Assembly (NCBI GenBank): GCA_947086415.1
Contig: OX352307.1
Coordinates: 21,589,493 to 21,653,492 of the forward strand
From: Pammene aurita
Lineage: Eukaryota > Arthropoda > Insecta > Lepidoptera > Tortricidae
Length of the DNA stretch: 64,000 nt
Direction of reading: 5' to 3'
The notes beneath the pieces were generated by a model. The model was given only the letters and a program-made list of their open reading frames with translations, made no database searches and was not told the DNA's origin. A program made the position numbers and the translations under genes. Shown here in pieces: positions 12,355-22,700 of this stretch. Position 1 is the stretch's first letter. Every line of letters starts with the position of its first letter.

Positions 12355-14740
12355 AATAAAAACTGCCATATTCCTCGCGACAAACCTAATCGTACCCTAT
12401 CCGCTATTATCAAAGACAATGTGCTTCACCCCGACTTCCCAGCGGATCTCGCGTTGCCGCCCGTCACAGATTATTACAATACCAACTTGAATTACAAAAT
12501 TAGAGCAATAGAAAGCAAAATTTCAGACGGCAATATAAGAAGTGCAACCAAACTTTTATTTTCCAGCGATACCTTAGCTTCTCGTTCCGAAGAAGTGTTC
12601 GCCGCCCTTAAAGACATGCATCCGTTACCCTCCACGCCGGTGCAGCTTCCAGTGCCGCCAGCTACCGCTACGCAACCCCTGCAAGTTACCGAACTTGCAA
12701 CATTACAGGCAATCCGTTCCTTTCCCAATGGCTCTGCGGGTGGACTAGACGGCATAACTCCTCAGCATCTCAAAGATCTAACTAACCCGCTGATAGGCGA
12801 TGCCGGCCAATCTCTACTCAAGGAGTTGACAGCTTTAATTAATCTAATGCTGTCAGGTAAAATATGTAGTGAAATCGCTCCTACTTTATACGGCGCCAAC
12901 CTAATAGCACTAAAGAAAAAAGACGGCGGCACTCGTCCAATAGCGGTAGGGAGCTCTCTACGACGATTAGCGTCCAAATTATCCTGCCGCGAGTTTCATA
13001 CCCGCCTCACAGACAAGTTCAAACCCAATCAGCTTGGTTTCGGTGTCAGAGGCGGGTGTGAAGCCGCAGTGCACGCCACACGCACGTTTCTGGGAAATTC
13101 AAATTTCGAAGTCCTACTAAAACTAGACGTTAGAAATGCTTTTAACTCCATTGATCGTAGTACGCTTTTGCAGGAAATACAAAATGAACTTCCCGAAATC
13201 TCAGAGTACCTAACGCAGTGTTACGGCACTCATTCTAAATTAATGTTTGGCCAACATGAAATTGCGTCGAGCGCCGGATGTCAGCAGGGAGATCCCCTAG
13301 GGCCCGTAATTTTTAGCCTCGCGATCCACCCTATCATTACCCAGCTAACTTCAGATCTCAACTTATGGTACCTTGACGATGGTACGCTGGGTGGAACGGC
13401 TACATCAGTCTTAAGCGACCTTAACACCATCAAACGGCGCTTTTCAGAGATAGGTCTCACACTAAACTTCAATAAATGTGAGATTTTCATTTCAGAAAAG
13501 CTCCCTGCCAGCGCCCGAAGTGACATTCTCCTAAATTTTAACCAAGTTACACCCAATCTTACCTTACTAACCCGAAGTTCCCTTATTTTACTTGGCGCTC
13601 CAATATATGAAGACGCCACAGCCGCGACAATAAACTCTAAATTAATTAATTTTCAAAATTGTTCGGACCTGGTTTTTACAATTGATGCCCATATTGCAAT
13701 TTACATATTAAGGTTGTGCCTTTTTCCCCCAAAATTTTTATACATCTTAAGATGCAGTCCCATCTGGAAATTCCCTAACATGACATCATCCATAGATACC
13801 GTGTTAAAAGATTCCATAGAAAAAATTTTGAACATTTCTCTAAACTGTCAATCATGGTCCCAAGTTACTCTACCCATCAAATATGGCGGGCTGGGCATAC
13901 GCTCCGCTGGCGACCTGGCTCTCCCTGCTTTTCTCTCATCTGTCCACAGCACCGTCGCCCTCATCAGTGGTATCCTTCACGTTACCAATCCCACTGACGT
14001 GGTAGTGGCGGGCTTGATAGATGCAGAATCAACATGGAGAGCCGGTTTCCCCAGCGAAGATTTACCCACGGAAAAAACCAGCCAAGCTGCTTGGGACCTA
14101 GTAAAAATAAAATCAACGTACAATTCACTTTTGGCAAACTGTCTAAATTCTAGTGAGCGCGCTCGACTGTTGGCAATTTCCGAACCTGAGTCGGGGCATT
14201 GGCTGCACGCTTTGCCGTCGAGAAACATTGGGTCCCTTTTGGACCCGGCTTCCCTTCGTGTAGCTATTTGTCTCAGGCTCGGGCTCAAAGTCTGCGAACC
14301 ACATCCATGCTGCCGCTGCGGCAACCCAGTAGACGACCTTGGGCGCCATGGACTTTATTGCCAGTCGAGCGCCGGTCGATATTACAGACACACATCACTC
14401 AACGACCTTATCCGCAGAGCCCTTGGGACGGCAAACATACCGTCAACCCTGGAGCCGGTCGGCTTGTCTGCGGCGGACGGGAAAAGACCCGATGGTTGCA
14501 CGCTTGTGCCCTGGTCTTTGGGGCGACCTCTGGCATGGGACGTGACCTGCGTGGACACGTTGGCCCCGTCCCACGTCCGACGTTCGGCCCAGAAGCTGGG
14601 GACCTCTGCAGACGACGCCCAACTGGTCAAGTGCCGCAAATATGCTTTTTTAAAAAACAATTACATATTTGCGGCACTTGCGGTAGAAACTTTCGGCCCG
14701 TGGTCGTCAGACACTAAAACCATTATTAAAGACATATCTA
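12355..14740 (+). pseudogene. Retroelement ORF: reverse transcriptase (YLDDG) with C-terminal zinc knuckle and nuclease-like domain
   Basis: An unbroken frame of about 795 residues. RT landmarks are GGLDGITPQHL (about residue 148 of the open frame), LIALKKKDGGTRPIAVGS, LKLDVRNAFNSID (first catalytic Asp), GCQQGDPLGP and WYLDDGTLGG (catalytic DD, about 13366). Near the C-terminus a CCRCG...H...C knuckle (about 14308) precedes KRPDGCTLVPW and LAWDVTCVD. That RPDG...D pattern suggests a PD-(D/E)XK restriction-like endonuclease, as in R2-type LINEs. The open frame begins at 12304, but its first 17 codons come from the Family R repeat. Its last 16 codons come from another Family R copy. The true C-terminus lies at 15581-15718. 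Apart from the insertions I see no stops or frameshifts. Clade unassigned. Confidence 0.85.
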
Positions 14741-15580
14741 AAAAACCGGCCAAGAGCGTGTCGGGCCACGCTCAGTGTAGGGTTCCGTAGTTTTCCGTCC
14801 GTCACAGTAAGTGTCCCCACTTAAGAGTTAATAACACCGCCATGTAGGATATGATACGAGAGTTCCACGTACAGCGACATCTATCGGCAAATTAAGTAAA
14901 CTATTGCGCGCGAGCTTAAAGTATGGAAGATGATTTTTATGGAATAATTCTTTATTGCGTGAACCGATTTTCACCGTTTTTACTTTATTTGAAAGCACGT
15001 CATTTCATTGTAATTTTGTAGAAATTACAGGTACAATAAACACCTGCTTATACGGTTAAATTACAAACTTAGTTCAGAAATTATTTTGTATTTTTTTTCA
15101 AAAACTATTCATCCTATCAAGTTAAAAATAATTTTCCTAGAAAGTTTTTATAAAGTTCTACTTTTGAGATTTTTTTCATATTTTTAAAACTTATGGTTCA
15201 AAAGTTAGAGGGGGGGGGACGCATATTTTTTTACTTCTGGAGCGATTATTTCCGAAAATATTTACATTATCGAAAAATGATTTTAGTAAACCCCTATTCA
15301 TTTTTAAATACCTATCCAACAATATATCACACGTTAGGTTCGAAATGAAAAAAAAAATCACTCCCCACTTTACGTATAGGGGAGGTACCCTAATAAAAAA
15401 TTTTTTTCCACTTTTTATTTTACCACTTTGTCGGCGTGATTGATATACATATTAGTACCAAATTTCAGCTTTCTAGTGCTAACGGTCACTGAGATTATCC
15501 GCGGACGGACGGACGGACGGACGGACGGGCAGACATGGCGAAACTATAAGGGTTCCTAGTTGACTACGGAACCCTAAAAA
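14741..15580 (+). repeat. Family R interspersed repeat, copy B (full length)
   Basis: Starts AAAAAACCGGCCAAGAGCG and ends CTACGGAACCCTAAAAA. The AGGGTTCCGTAG block near the start and CTACGGAACCCT at the end are inverted complements. Before the end lies a (CGGA)n tract at about 15500-15530. It sits in an A-run inside the retroelement ORF and separates the last 45 codons from the rest. Confidence 0.9.
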
Positions 15581-15718
15581 CTAGTCAATGTGTCTGGCGA
15601 CCTACGGGCAGGTTCCTACTTCGCCCAAAGGCTGAGTTTAGCCATCCAGCGGGGAAATGCGGCTGGCGTGCTGGGAACGATGCCCCGGGCCAGCTTAGAT
15701 TTTGTCTATTATAACTGA
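15581..15718 (+). pseudogene. C-terminal 45 codons of the zinc-finger/RT retroelement
   Basis: After the repeat, an in-frame segment beginning LVNVSGDLRAGSYFAQRL runs to a TGA at 15716-15718. Joined to the residues before 14741 it gives a plausible continuous C-terminus, so copy B split a single ORF. Confidence 0.75.
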
Positions 15719-16640
15719 ATTCTGCTCAAATATGTATATTATGTCCAGTAATTTCAATAAACTTTAATCTGATTACATAATTTCTCTCCGTGACAATTTA
15801 ATTTTTTATTTTCTTAATCTTATTTCTAATGACTAATAATAATGTTTAAAACCTATGATATATTACTTCCTTGTTTTTGTTATGTTATTAATACCTAGTA
15901 GATTAGTTGACTGTATTGTTTTATGTATAAAATTGTAATTTGGTGCATGTGTGCATACATTCAAAATTAACTTCGTATGCCCTATAGGCACGACATAGTG
16001 ATACAAACCCTGTTTTTCCACTCTCTGCAATGTAATGTTGTATAACCTGTGTTCGACGAATAAATCATTTGTATTTGTATTTTTGTCGCAACTGTTTAAT
16101 TTTCTTTAATAATTGTGTTAAGTAATAGGTGCATTGGTGCTAAGCCTTTAAAGAAAATAGAATTTTATATTAAACAATGATATTTAATAATTTACTTTAT
16201 TGCTTTCAACTCGTGCCATGAAAAAGTTTAATAATTTAGTTGCATTGTTCTACGCTGTAAAAATTACGTTACTATAAATATGAATATTGGCTTAAATTTA
16301 CTTATATATATTGTTATGATATGAACGCATGATTTGTGTACTAGAATGGTCAATCATGCTTATCTTAAAATAGTTATGTAGGTAGGTATCTGCCAGAATA
16401 GTACTTACATGCTTGCAGAAATTGTTGTTAATTGCTTTGATAAAGATCTGTGACGTACATATGACGTACATACACAGCGCAATCATCGTTTATCATTCAA
16501 GTTATAGAGTGAACTCTAATAAATAAGTATCAACCTTACATCTGCTCGGTATATCGTGATTGACATACAATTTGAATTCTTACCGACATCATCGCGCATT
16601 GTTTTTTTTAAACATGATCACAGACATGATGTTCGAGTAA
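15719..16640. other. Retroelement 3' region and unassigned AT-rich sequence
   Basis: The first part is probably 3' untranslated sequence. An AATAAA followed by ATTTGTATTTGTATTTTTG near 16060-16085 could be a LINE 3' end. Nothing else is recognised. Confidence 0.35.
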
Positions 16641-16643
16641 CGC

Positions 16644-17101
16644 AAAGTTAGGGCCAGACGGCAGATAGCCGCAGATTCTGCCACGTGACCTTAGTTGAAG
16701 CGAGTTGTTGAAGCGAGCGTCTACATGGCTGACAACCAACCAACCGCTTCTGCCAATGATTGGCAGAGCACGCCTAGCCACCAAGGGCGTTTAAAGGTCA
16801 TGTAGAATTTGGCATCGACCACGGGCTACATGGTGTAAAATCTATTTTCTGCCAATATCGTGGCAGAGGGCTGTGGTTGTATGCCGTCTGGCCCGAACTT
16901 AATGCTCCAAAGTTAGAGTCCACATGGCTGACAACCAACCAACCGCTTCTGCCATTGGTTGGCAGAGCACGCCTAGCCACCAAGGGCGTTTAAAGGTTAT
17001 GTAGAATTTGGCATCGACCACAGGCTACATGGTTTAAAAGCTCTGTTTAATGCCAAGGTCTCGCGGCAGAGGGCTGTGGTTGTATGCCGTTCTGGCCCTA
17101 A
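16644..17101. mobile_element. MITE-like element with a tandemly duplicated 199-bp segment
   Basis: AAGTTAGGGCCAGACGGCA at the left end is inverted at GCCGTCTGGCCCGAACTT (about 16882-16900) and again at GCCGTTCTGGCCCTAACTT (about 17083-17101). The segment starting ACATGGCTGACAACCAACCA occurs at 16723 and 16922, so the body and right end were duplicated in tandem with a 199-bp period. No coding capacity. Confidence 0.75.
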
Positions 17102-17284
17102 CTTAATGCTCCAAAGTTAAAACGCCCGTTACTACGGTAGTACTATTATTTATTCTGTGCCGTTACGGCCATTTCCGTCGAGCTCGTAAGATAGACGAAT
17201 CCAGCAACGTAAAAACTATATTTCATATTTTTATGTACCTATTCAAAGGGTACTTAAATACAAAATACAGTACATAGAGGCCCC

Positions 17285-17976
17285 TTTTTAGGGTTACGTA
17301 TATAGTCAACTAGGAACCCTTATAGATTCGCCATGTCTGTCCGTCCGTCCGTCCGTCCGCGGATAATCTCAGTGACCGTTAGCACTAGAAAGCTGAAATT
17401 TGGTAAAATAAAAAGTGGAAAAAAATGTTTTTTAGGGTACCTCCCCTATACGTAAAGTGGGGAGTGATTTTTTTTTTCATTTCAACCCTAACGTATCATT
17501 TTTTGATAATGTAAATATTTTCGGAAATAATCGCTCCAGAAGTAAAAAAATGTGTCCCGTCCCCCCTCTAACTTTTGAACCAAAAGTTTTAAAAATATAA
17601 AAAAAAACTTTTAAGTAGAACTTTATAAAAACTTTTGGTTGAATAGTAAAAAAATTACAAAATAATTTCTGAACTAAGTTTGTAATTTAACCGTATAAGC
17701 AGGTGTTTATTGTACCTGTGTATTTCTACAAAATCACAATGAAATGACGTGCTTTCAAATAAAGTAAAAACGGTGAAAATCGATTCACGCAATAAAGAAT
17801 TATCCCATAAAAATCATCTTCCGTACTTAAAGCTCGCGCGCAATAGTTTACTTAATTTTCTGATCCTACATGGCGGTGTTATTTTAACTCTTAAGTGGGG
17901 ACACTTACTGTGACGGACGGAAAACTACGGAACCCTACACTGAGCGTGGCCCGACACGCTCTTGGCCGGTTTTTTA
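17285..17976 (-). repeat. Family R interspersed repeat, reverse copy C
   Basis: The reverse complement of copies A and B. It runs from TTTTTAGGGTT at 17285 through a TCCG tract at about 17340 to the GGCCGGTTTTTT end. One internal block (the segment with the ATCTATCGGC motif in A and B) is missing. Confidence 0.85.
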
Positions 17977-18734
17977 AAATATATATCGATAAATTTAAAT
18001 AATCACAATTATTTACCAGTGGCGCTAGTGAACACGTTAAAGGGCTCTTAAGTACCTACCTGCATTTTGCGTAGTTTAACTTTTTCTACTTACCTATTCC
18101 CCACTACCATGGAGTTAACTGTAAAGCTATGGGTAACGCTGACAAAACAATATTTACAATAGGGGAATAACTATTTAAAATAGTGACGCTTTTCATTCTT
18201 TTCATTTCCTGTTCATAATTAAATAGTTTATTTCCTTAAAGGGACACTTCATTACCATTTAATTAGCTAAGAGTTTTATGAGAACTTCCCCTAAAGATTT
18301 CCAAAAAGCTATAAAAAGACTAATTTGGTTATGTTATTCATGATAGGTATTTATATGAATCGGTTAAAGAAGATTACTTATTGAGCTATTTTATATTTTT
18401 ATTTTTTGGTGACATATGAGTTACAACAGTCAAAATGGGATTTCGTTCCATAGATTTTGGATCTATTTTCAGTTGTAATCAAAATCTCATTTATTAACAG
18501 ATAAAAAAATAATTCTATTTCACACACATCGGTTCGATAGGAGGTCTGGTCAATAATGTTATCAATTTAAAAGTACCTAAATACCATTCAGTACACTCAA
18601 TTAATTAAACACATTAAGGTACATATTAGGATAGGTACTCTTAGGATAACACCCTGCACAGTGTGGGATTTTGCCTTAGTTGCGGACATCCTTATGTTTT
18701 GTGGTTTATGGATACCCGATAACTAATAATTTTA
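17977..18734. other. Unassigned AT-rich sequence
   Basis: No gene, RNA or repeat structure recognised. Confidence 0.4.
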
Positions 18735-19066
18735 AACAAAAAAGAACCGACTTCACTTAACATCCACCTTTCCAAAAGCAAATGCTCGAGATGCTGTAAC
18801 AAATACTCAAATCACTATAGGTGTGCCTATAATGAGTTCCCTCGATTTCTCCAGGATTCCATCATCAGATCCTGACATGGTTACAATGAGACCAACTGTG
18901 AAGTATACTCTTTCAAACAAAAAAATAATTTTCCAAATCGGTCCGGCCGTCTTCGAATAATCGATGAACATACATAAAAAAAATAAAAAAAAATAGCAAA
19001 AACAAAGATCCCGACGAATTGATAACCTCCTCCTTCGAAATCTTGAAGTCGGTTGAAAACATCTGT
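18735..19066 (-). repeat. CAACCGACTTC repeat, reverse copy (uninterrupted)
   Basis: On the minus strand it begins CAACCGACTTCAAGATTTCG and ends GTCGGTTCTTTTTTG. It is the intact counterpart of the copy at 24178-25472 and shows the empty target site CACACCTATAGTGATT of the Tc1-like element found there. Confidence 0.8.
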
Positions 19067-19529
19067 TACAACTCCCGTGGTTTTAACTATCATAGTTTTT
19101 GAGATATTGACAAAATCGAGAAAAGTCCTAAGAAACCATAGAAACGCATTTTTTGTTTTCTTTGAGCAGTTTTATTACTGAACGCTCCATGGTATGATAG
19201 ACAATACATAATAGCACTATTATATGTATTTAAACAATTAAAAAATCTCTTCTATAGGCGTCAATTTATTAATTTCCATGATATTGTTTTTTTTCGGCAA
19301 TTCTCTTTACGGTCGCATTTCTTTTATGTGCACAAATGTTAAGTAAGATAATAACTATTGGCACAAAAAAAGTCAAACGCGTCCAACACAGGAACACGGA
19401 GATATCATTTTTTTAAATTTTGGTTAGGGTTGTCACATACCGACAATAACAATTAAACTATTTTTTTCTGAATCATTTCATAGGTATATACATAAGTTAA
19501 AAATAATAAAGAAGTAATTAATTCAAATT

Positions 19530-19713
19530 CTCCTAGAAGGGCTGGTAACCCATGGAGTCTTATTACCATCCCTCCTTCATCGAAGGAGAGGCCATTTCAA
19601 AACAATTTTATCTAGTTATTAATTGTATAAATAGTTAGTATGTTAAATTGAATTGATGTATGTATTTATAAATTTAATAAATGGCTTTCTGATTCTGATT
19701 CTGATTCTGAAAT
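19530..19713 (+). mobile_element. LINE 3'-end fragment with (TCTGAT)n tail
   Basis: AATAAATGGCTTTCTGATTC at about 19676 followed by TCTGAT repeats is the same type of tail as the LINE ending near 46060. Only 3' untranslated sequence remains. It lies antisense in the 3' flank of PGRP gene a. The left boundary is approximate. Confidence 0.6.
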
Positions 19714-19743
19714 ATGAACTCCAGCTACTTTTATCCAACAGAG

Positions 19744-22700
19744 TTAGGAACTGGAGTTCGGACTTCTCGTAGTCGGAGCCGGAAAGTCCACATGTCCCGG
19801 TAAGTAGTGATCCCACGTGGCAATGTGGTTGAGGAGCGCACCACCCGGACACTCGGTGTCCATGACTTGGCCGTGTCCTATCAGGTGGTACTTAGGGCTG
19901 ATCACGCCATCCTTTAACCCTTTAGCGATGAGCGCTTTTGTGGTGGCTAGCTGTTTTGCAGGTGGGAGGTTTACTGTGGAAAATGTCAGGGAAATTAATT
20001 ATCTGCGATTCCTTAGATCAAATTAATGTTTGATTTACTAGTATAACTGCTGTATCTTGTATGCTTTATTAATAAATTGGTCATTTACAAGTCACTTAGT
20101 CTATCTACATGCATGTATAATATGTCAAATTATGCATGTAGGTACTATCGCGGAATGAAAAGGTTTATCACTTTTCGATCTTAACTCGTAGACATAGAGT
20201 TGAAAAGTGATGAACCTTTTCATTCCGCGACTATACCTAAGCTGTAAAAATGTCAAAGTATTGATATTGTGTCAGCAGTCATTCTTATGTTATAGTATGT
20301 ACCTACTGTGTTACGCTTTAGCAATAAATACTTAAATCTTGAAGCAAATCAAATTATTTTGTTAAATATTTTTTTGATTTGCAATTTTTTTTTTTTTAAG
20401 TAGTTACACTACTATATATAAACTGAAAATAGATGTCATATACTTCAGAAAAAGTGACCAAACCCTCCGGTGTCCGAGGCCAGACTCGAACTGGCGTCTT
20501 CAGCTTTCGCGGCTGACGTCCTGACCACTAGACCACCCGGTCACGGCGGAACTTGACAAATTTTCTCATGTATATGCAATCTCTGAATTCGAAACGGCTA
20601 GGCGCCGTTGACCATACTCTAAGGGCATGCGCAGTACGTGCTTGCACCTCCTATACGAATCCCTTACGAGATTCTGGTATAGCGAGAGAGATGGTGCTGC
20701 CATCTATAAATCTTGAAGCAAATCAAATTATTTTGTTAAATATTTTTTTGATTTGCAATTTTTTTTTTTTTTTAAGTAGTTACACTACTATATATAAACT
20801 GAAAATAGATGTCATATACTTCAGAAAAAGTGACCAAACCCTCCGGTGTCCGAGGCCAGACTCGAACTGGCGTCTTCAGCTTTCGCGGCTGACGTCCTGA
20901 CCACTAGACCACCCGGTCACGGCGGAACTTGACAAATTTTCTCATGTATATGCAATCTCTGAATTCGAAACGGCTAGGCGCCGTTGACCATACTCTAAGG
21001 GCATGCGCAGTACGTGCTTGCACCTCCTATACGAATCCCTTACGAGATTCTGGTATAGCGAGAGAGATGGTGCTGCCATCTATAAATCTTGAAGCAAATC
21101 AAATTATTTTGTTAAATATTTTTTTGATTTGCAATTTTTTTTTTTTTTTAAGTAGTTACACTACTATATATAAACTGAAAATAGATGTCATATACTTCAG
21201 AAAAAGTGACCAAACCCTCCGGTGTCCGAGGCCAGACTCGAACTGGCGTCTTCAGCTTTCGCGGCTGACGTCCTGACCACTAGACCACCCGGTCACGGCG
21301 GAACTTGACAAATTTTCTCATGTATATGCAATCTCTGAATTCCTAGCCTAGCCGTTTCGAATTCAGAGATTGCATATACATGAGAAAATTTGTCAAGTTC
21401 CGCCGTGACCGGGTGGTCTAGTGGTCAGGACGTCAGCCGCGAAAGCTGAAGACGCCAGTTCGAGTCTGGCCTCGGACACCGGAGGGTTTGGTCACTTTTT
21501 CTGAAGTATATGACATCTATTTTCAGTTTATATATAGTAGTGTAACTACTTAAAAAAAAAAAATTGCAAATCAAAAAAATATTTAACAAAATAATTTGAT
21601 TTGCTTCAAGATTTATAGATGGCAGCACCATCTCTCTCGCTATACCAGAATCTCGTAAGGGATTCGTATAGGAGGTGCAAGCACGTACTGCGCATGCCCT
21701 TAGAGTATGGTCAACGGCGCCTAGCCGTTTCGAATTCAGAGATTGCATATACATGAGAAAATTTGTCAAGTTCCGCCGTGACCGGGTGGTCTAGTGGTCA
21801 GGACGTCAGCCGCGAAAGCTGAAGACGCCAGTTCGAGTCTGGCCTCGGACACCGGAGGGTTTGGTCACTTTTTCTGAAGTATATGACATCTATTTTCAGT
21901 TTATATATAGTAGTGTAACTACTTAAAAAAAAAAAAATTGCAAATCAAAAAAATATTTAACAAAATAATTTGATTTGCTTCAAGATTTATAGATGGCAGC
22001 ACCATCTCTCTCGCTATACCAGAATCTCGTAAGGGATTCGTATAGGAGGTGCAAGCACGTACTGCGCATGCCCTTAGAGTATGGTCAACGGCGCCTAGCC
22101 GTTTCGAATTCAGAGATTGCATATACATGAGAAAATTTGTCAAGTTCCGCCGTGACCGGGTGGTCTAGTGGTCAGGACGTCAGCCGCGAAAGCTGAAGAC
22201 GCCAGTTCGAGTCTGGCCTCGGACACCGGAGGGTTTGGTCACTTTTTCTGAAGTATATGACATCTATTTTCAATAAATACTTATTTAATTAAACCAATAA
22301 TTAAAACGGGTCCTACTGAATTTCGTTCATATCCACTGGACCTTGTTAGACACTTAGACATAATTAAGCGACCTAAGTTTGAGTCAAATCGAAATGATTC
22401 TAGTCAATATACCTATACATAGGCTGCTATTTATATATCCGGAAACCGGGATTACAATCTTCTTAAATAGCATATTTGACCTCCATGGTAAAATTTGAAC
22501 TTTTTTAAGTACTGGCCGGTATATTTTTTCTTTCTTATTAACGCTCGTGTTTTGTTTTTGACGGGTTTTAAATGTCATCTCGCAGCAAGAATGGAACTCA
22601 CTCGTGAAAATATTCGTGCTATGATTTATTATGATTTTCGGCGTGGTTTAACGCAACAACAGTGCATAGATCAACTAACTTCAACTTTTGGTGATGAAGC

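Noticed and set aside
14199..14717. 172-codon overlapping plus-strand frame within the RT ORF
   Set aside because: Shadow of the real frame in GC-richer coding sequence, no domain of its own.
20460..20545. True tRNA genes in the array
   Set aside because: The tRNA-like heads repeat every ~375 bp with A-run and tail, are degenerate in the anticodon loop and acceptor stem, and behave as SINE heads.
20553..22143. Repeated 114-115-residue proteins starting MTNFLMYMQ
   Set aside because: They are chance frames across the SINE units, identical because the units are.
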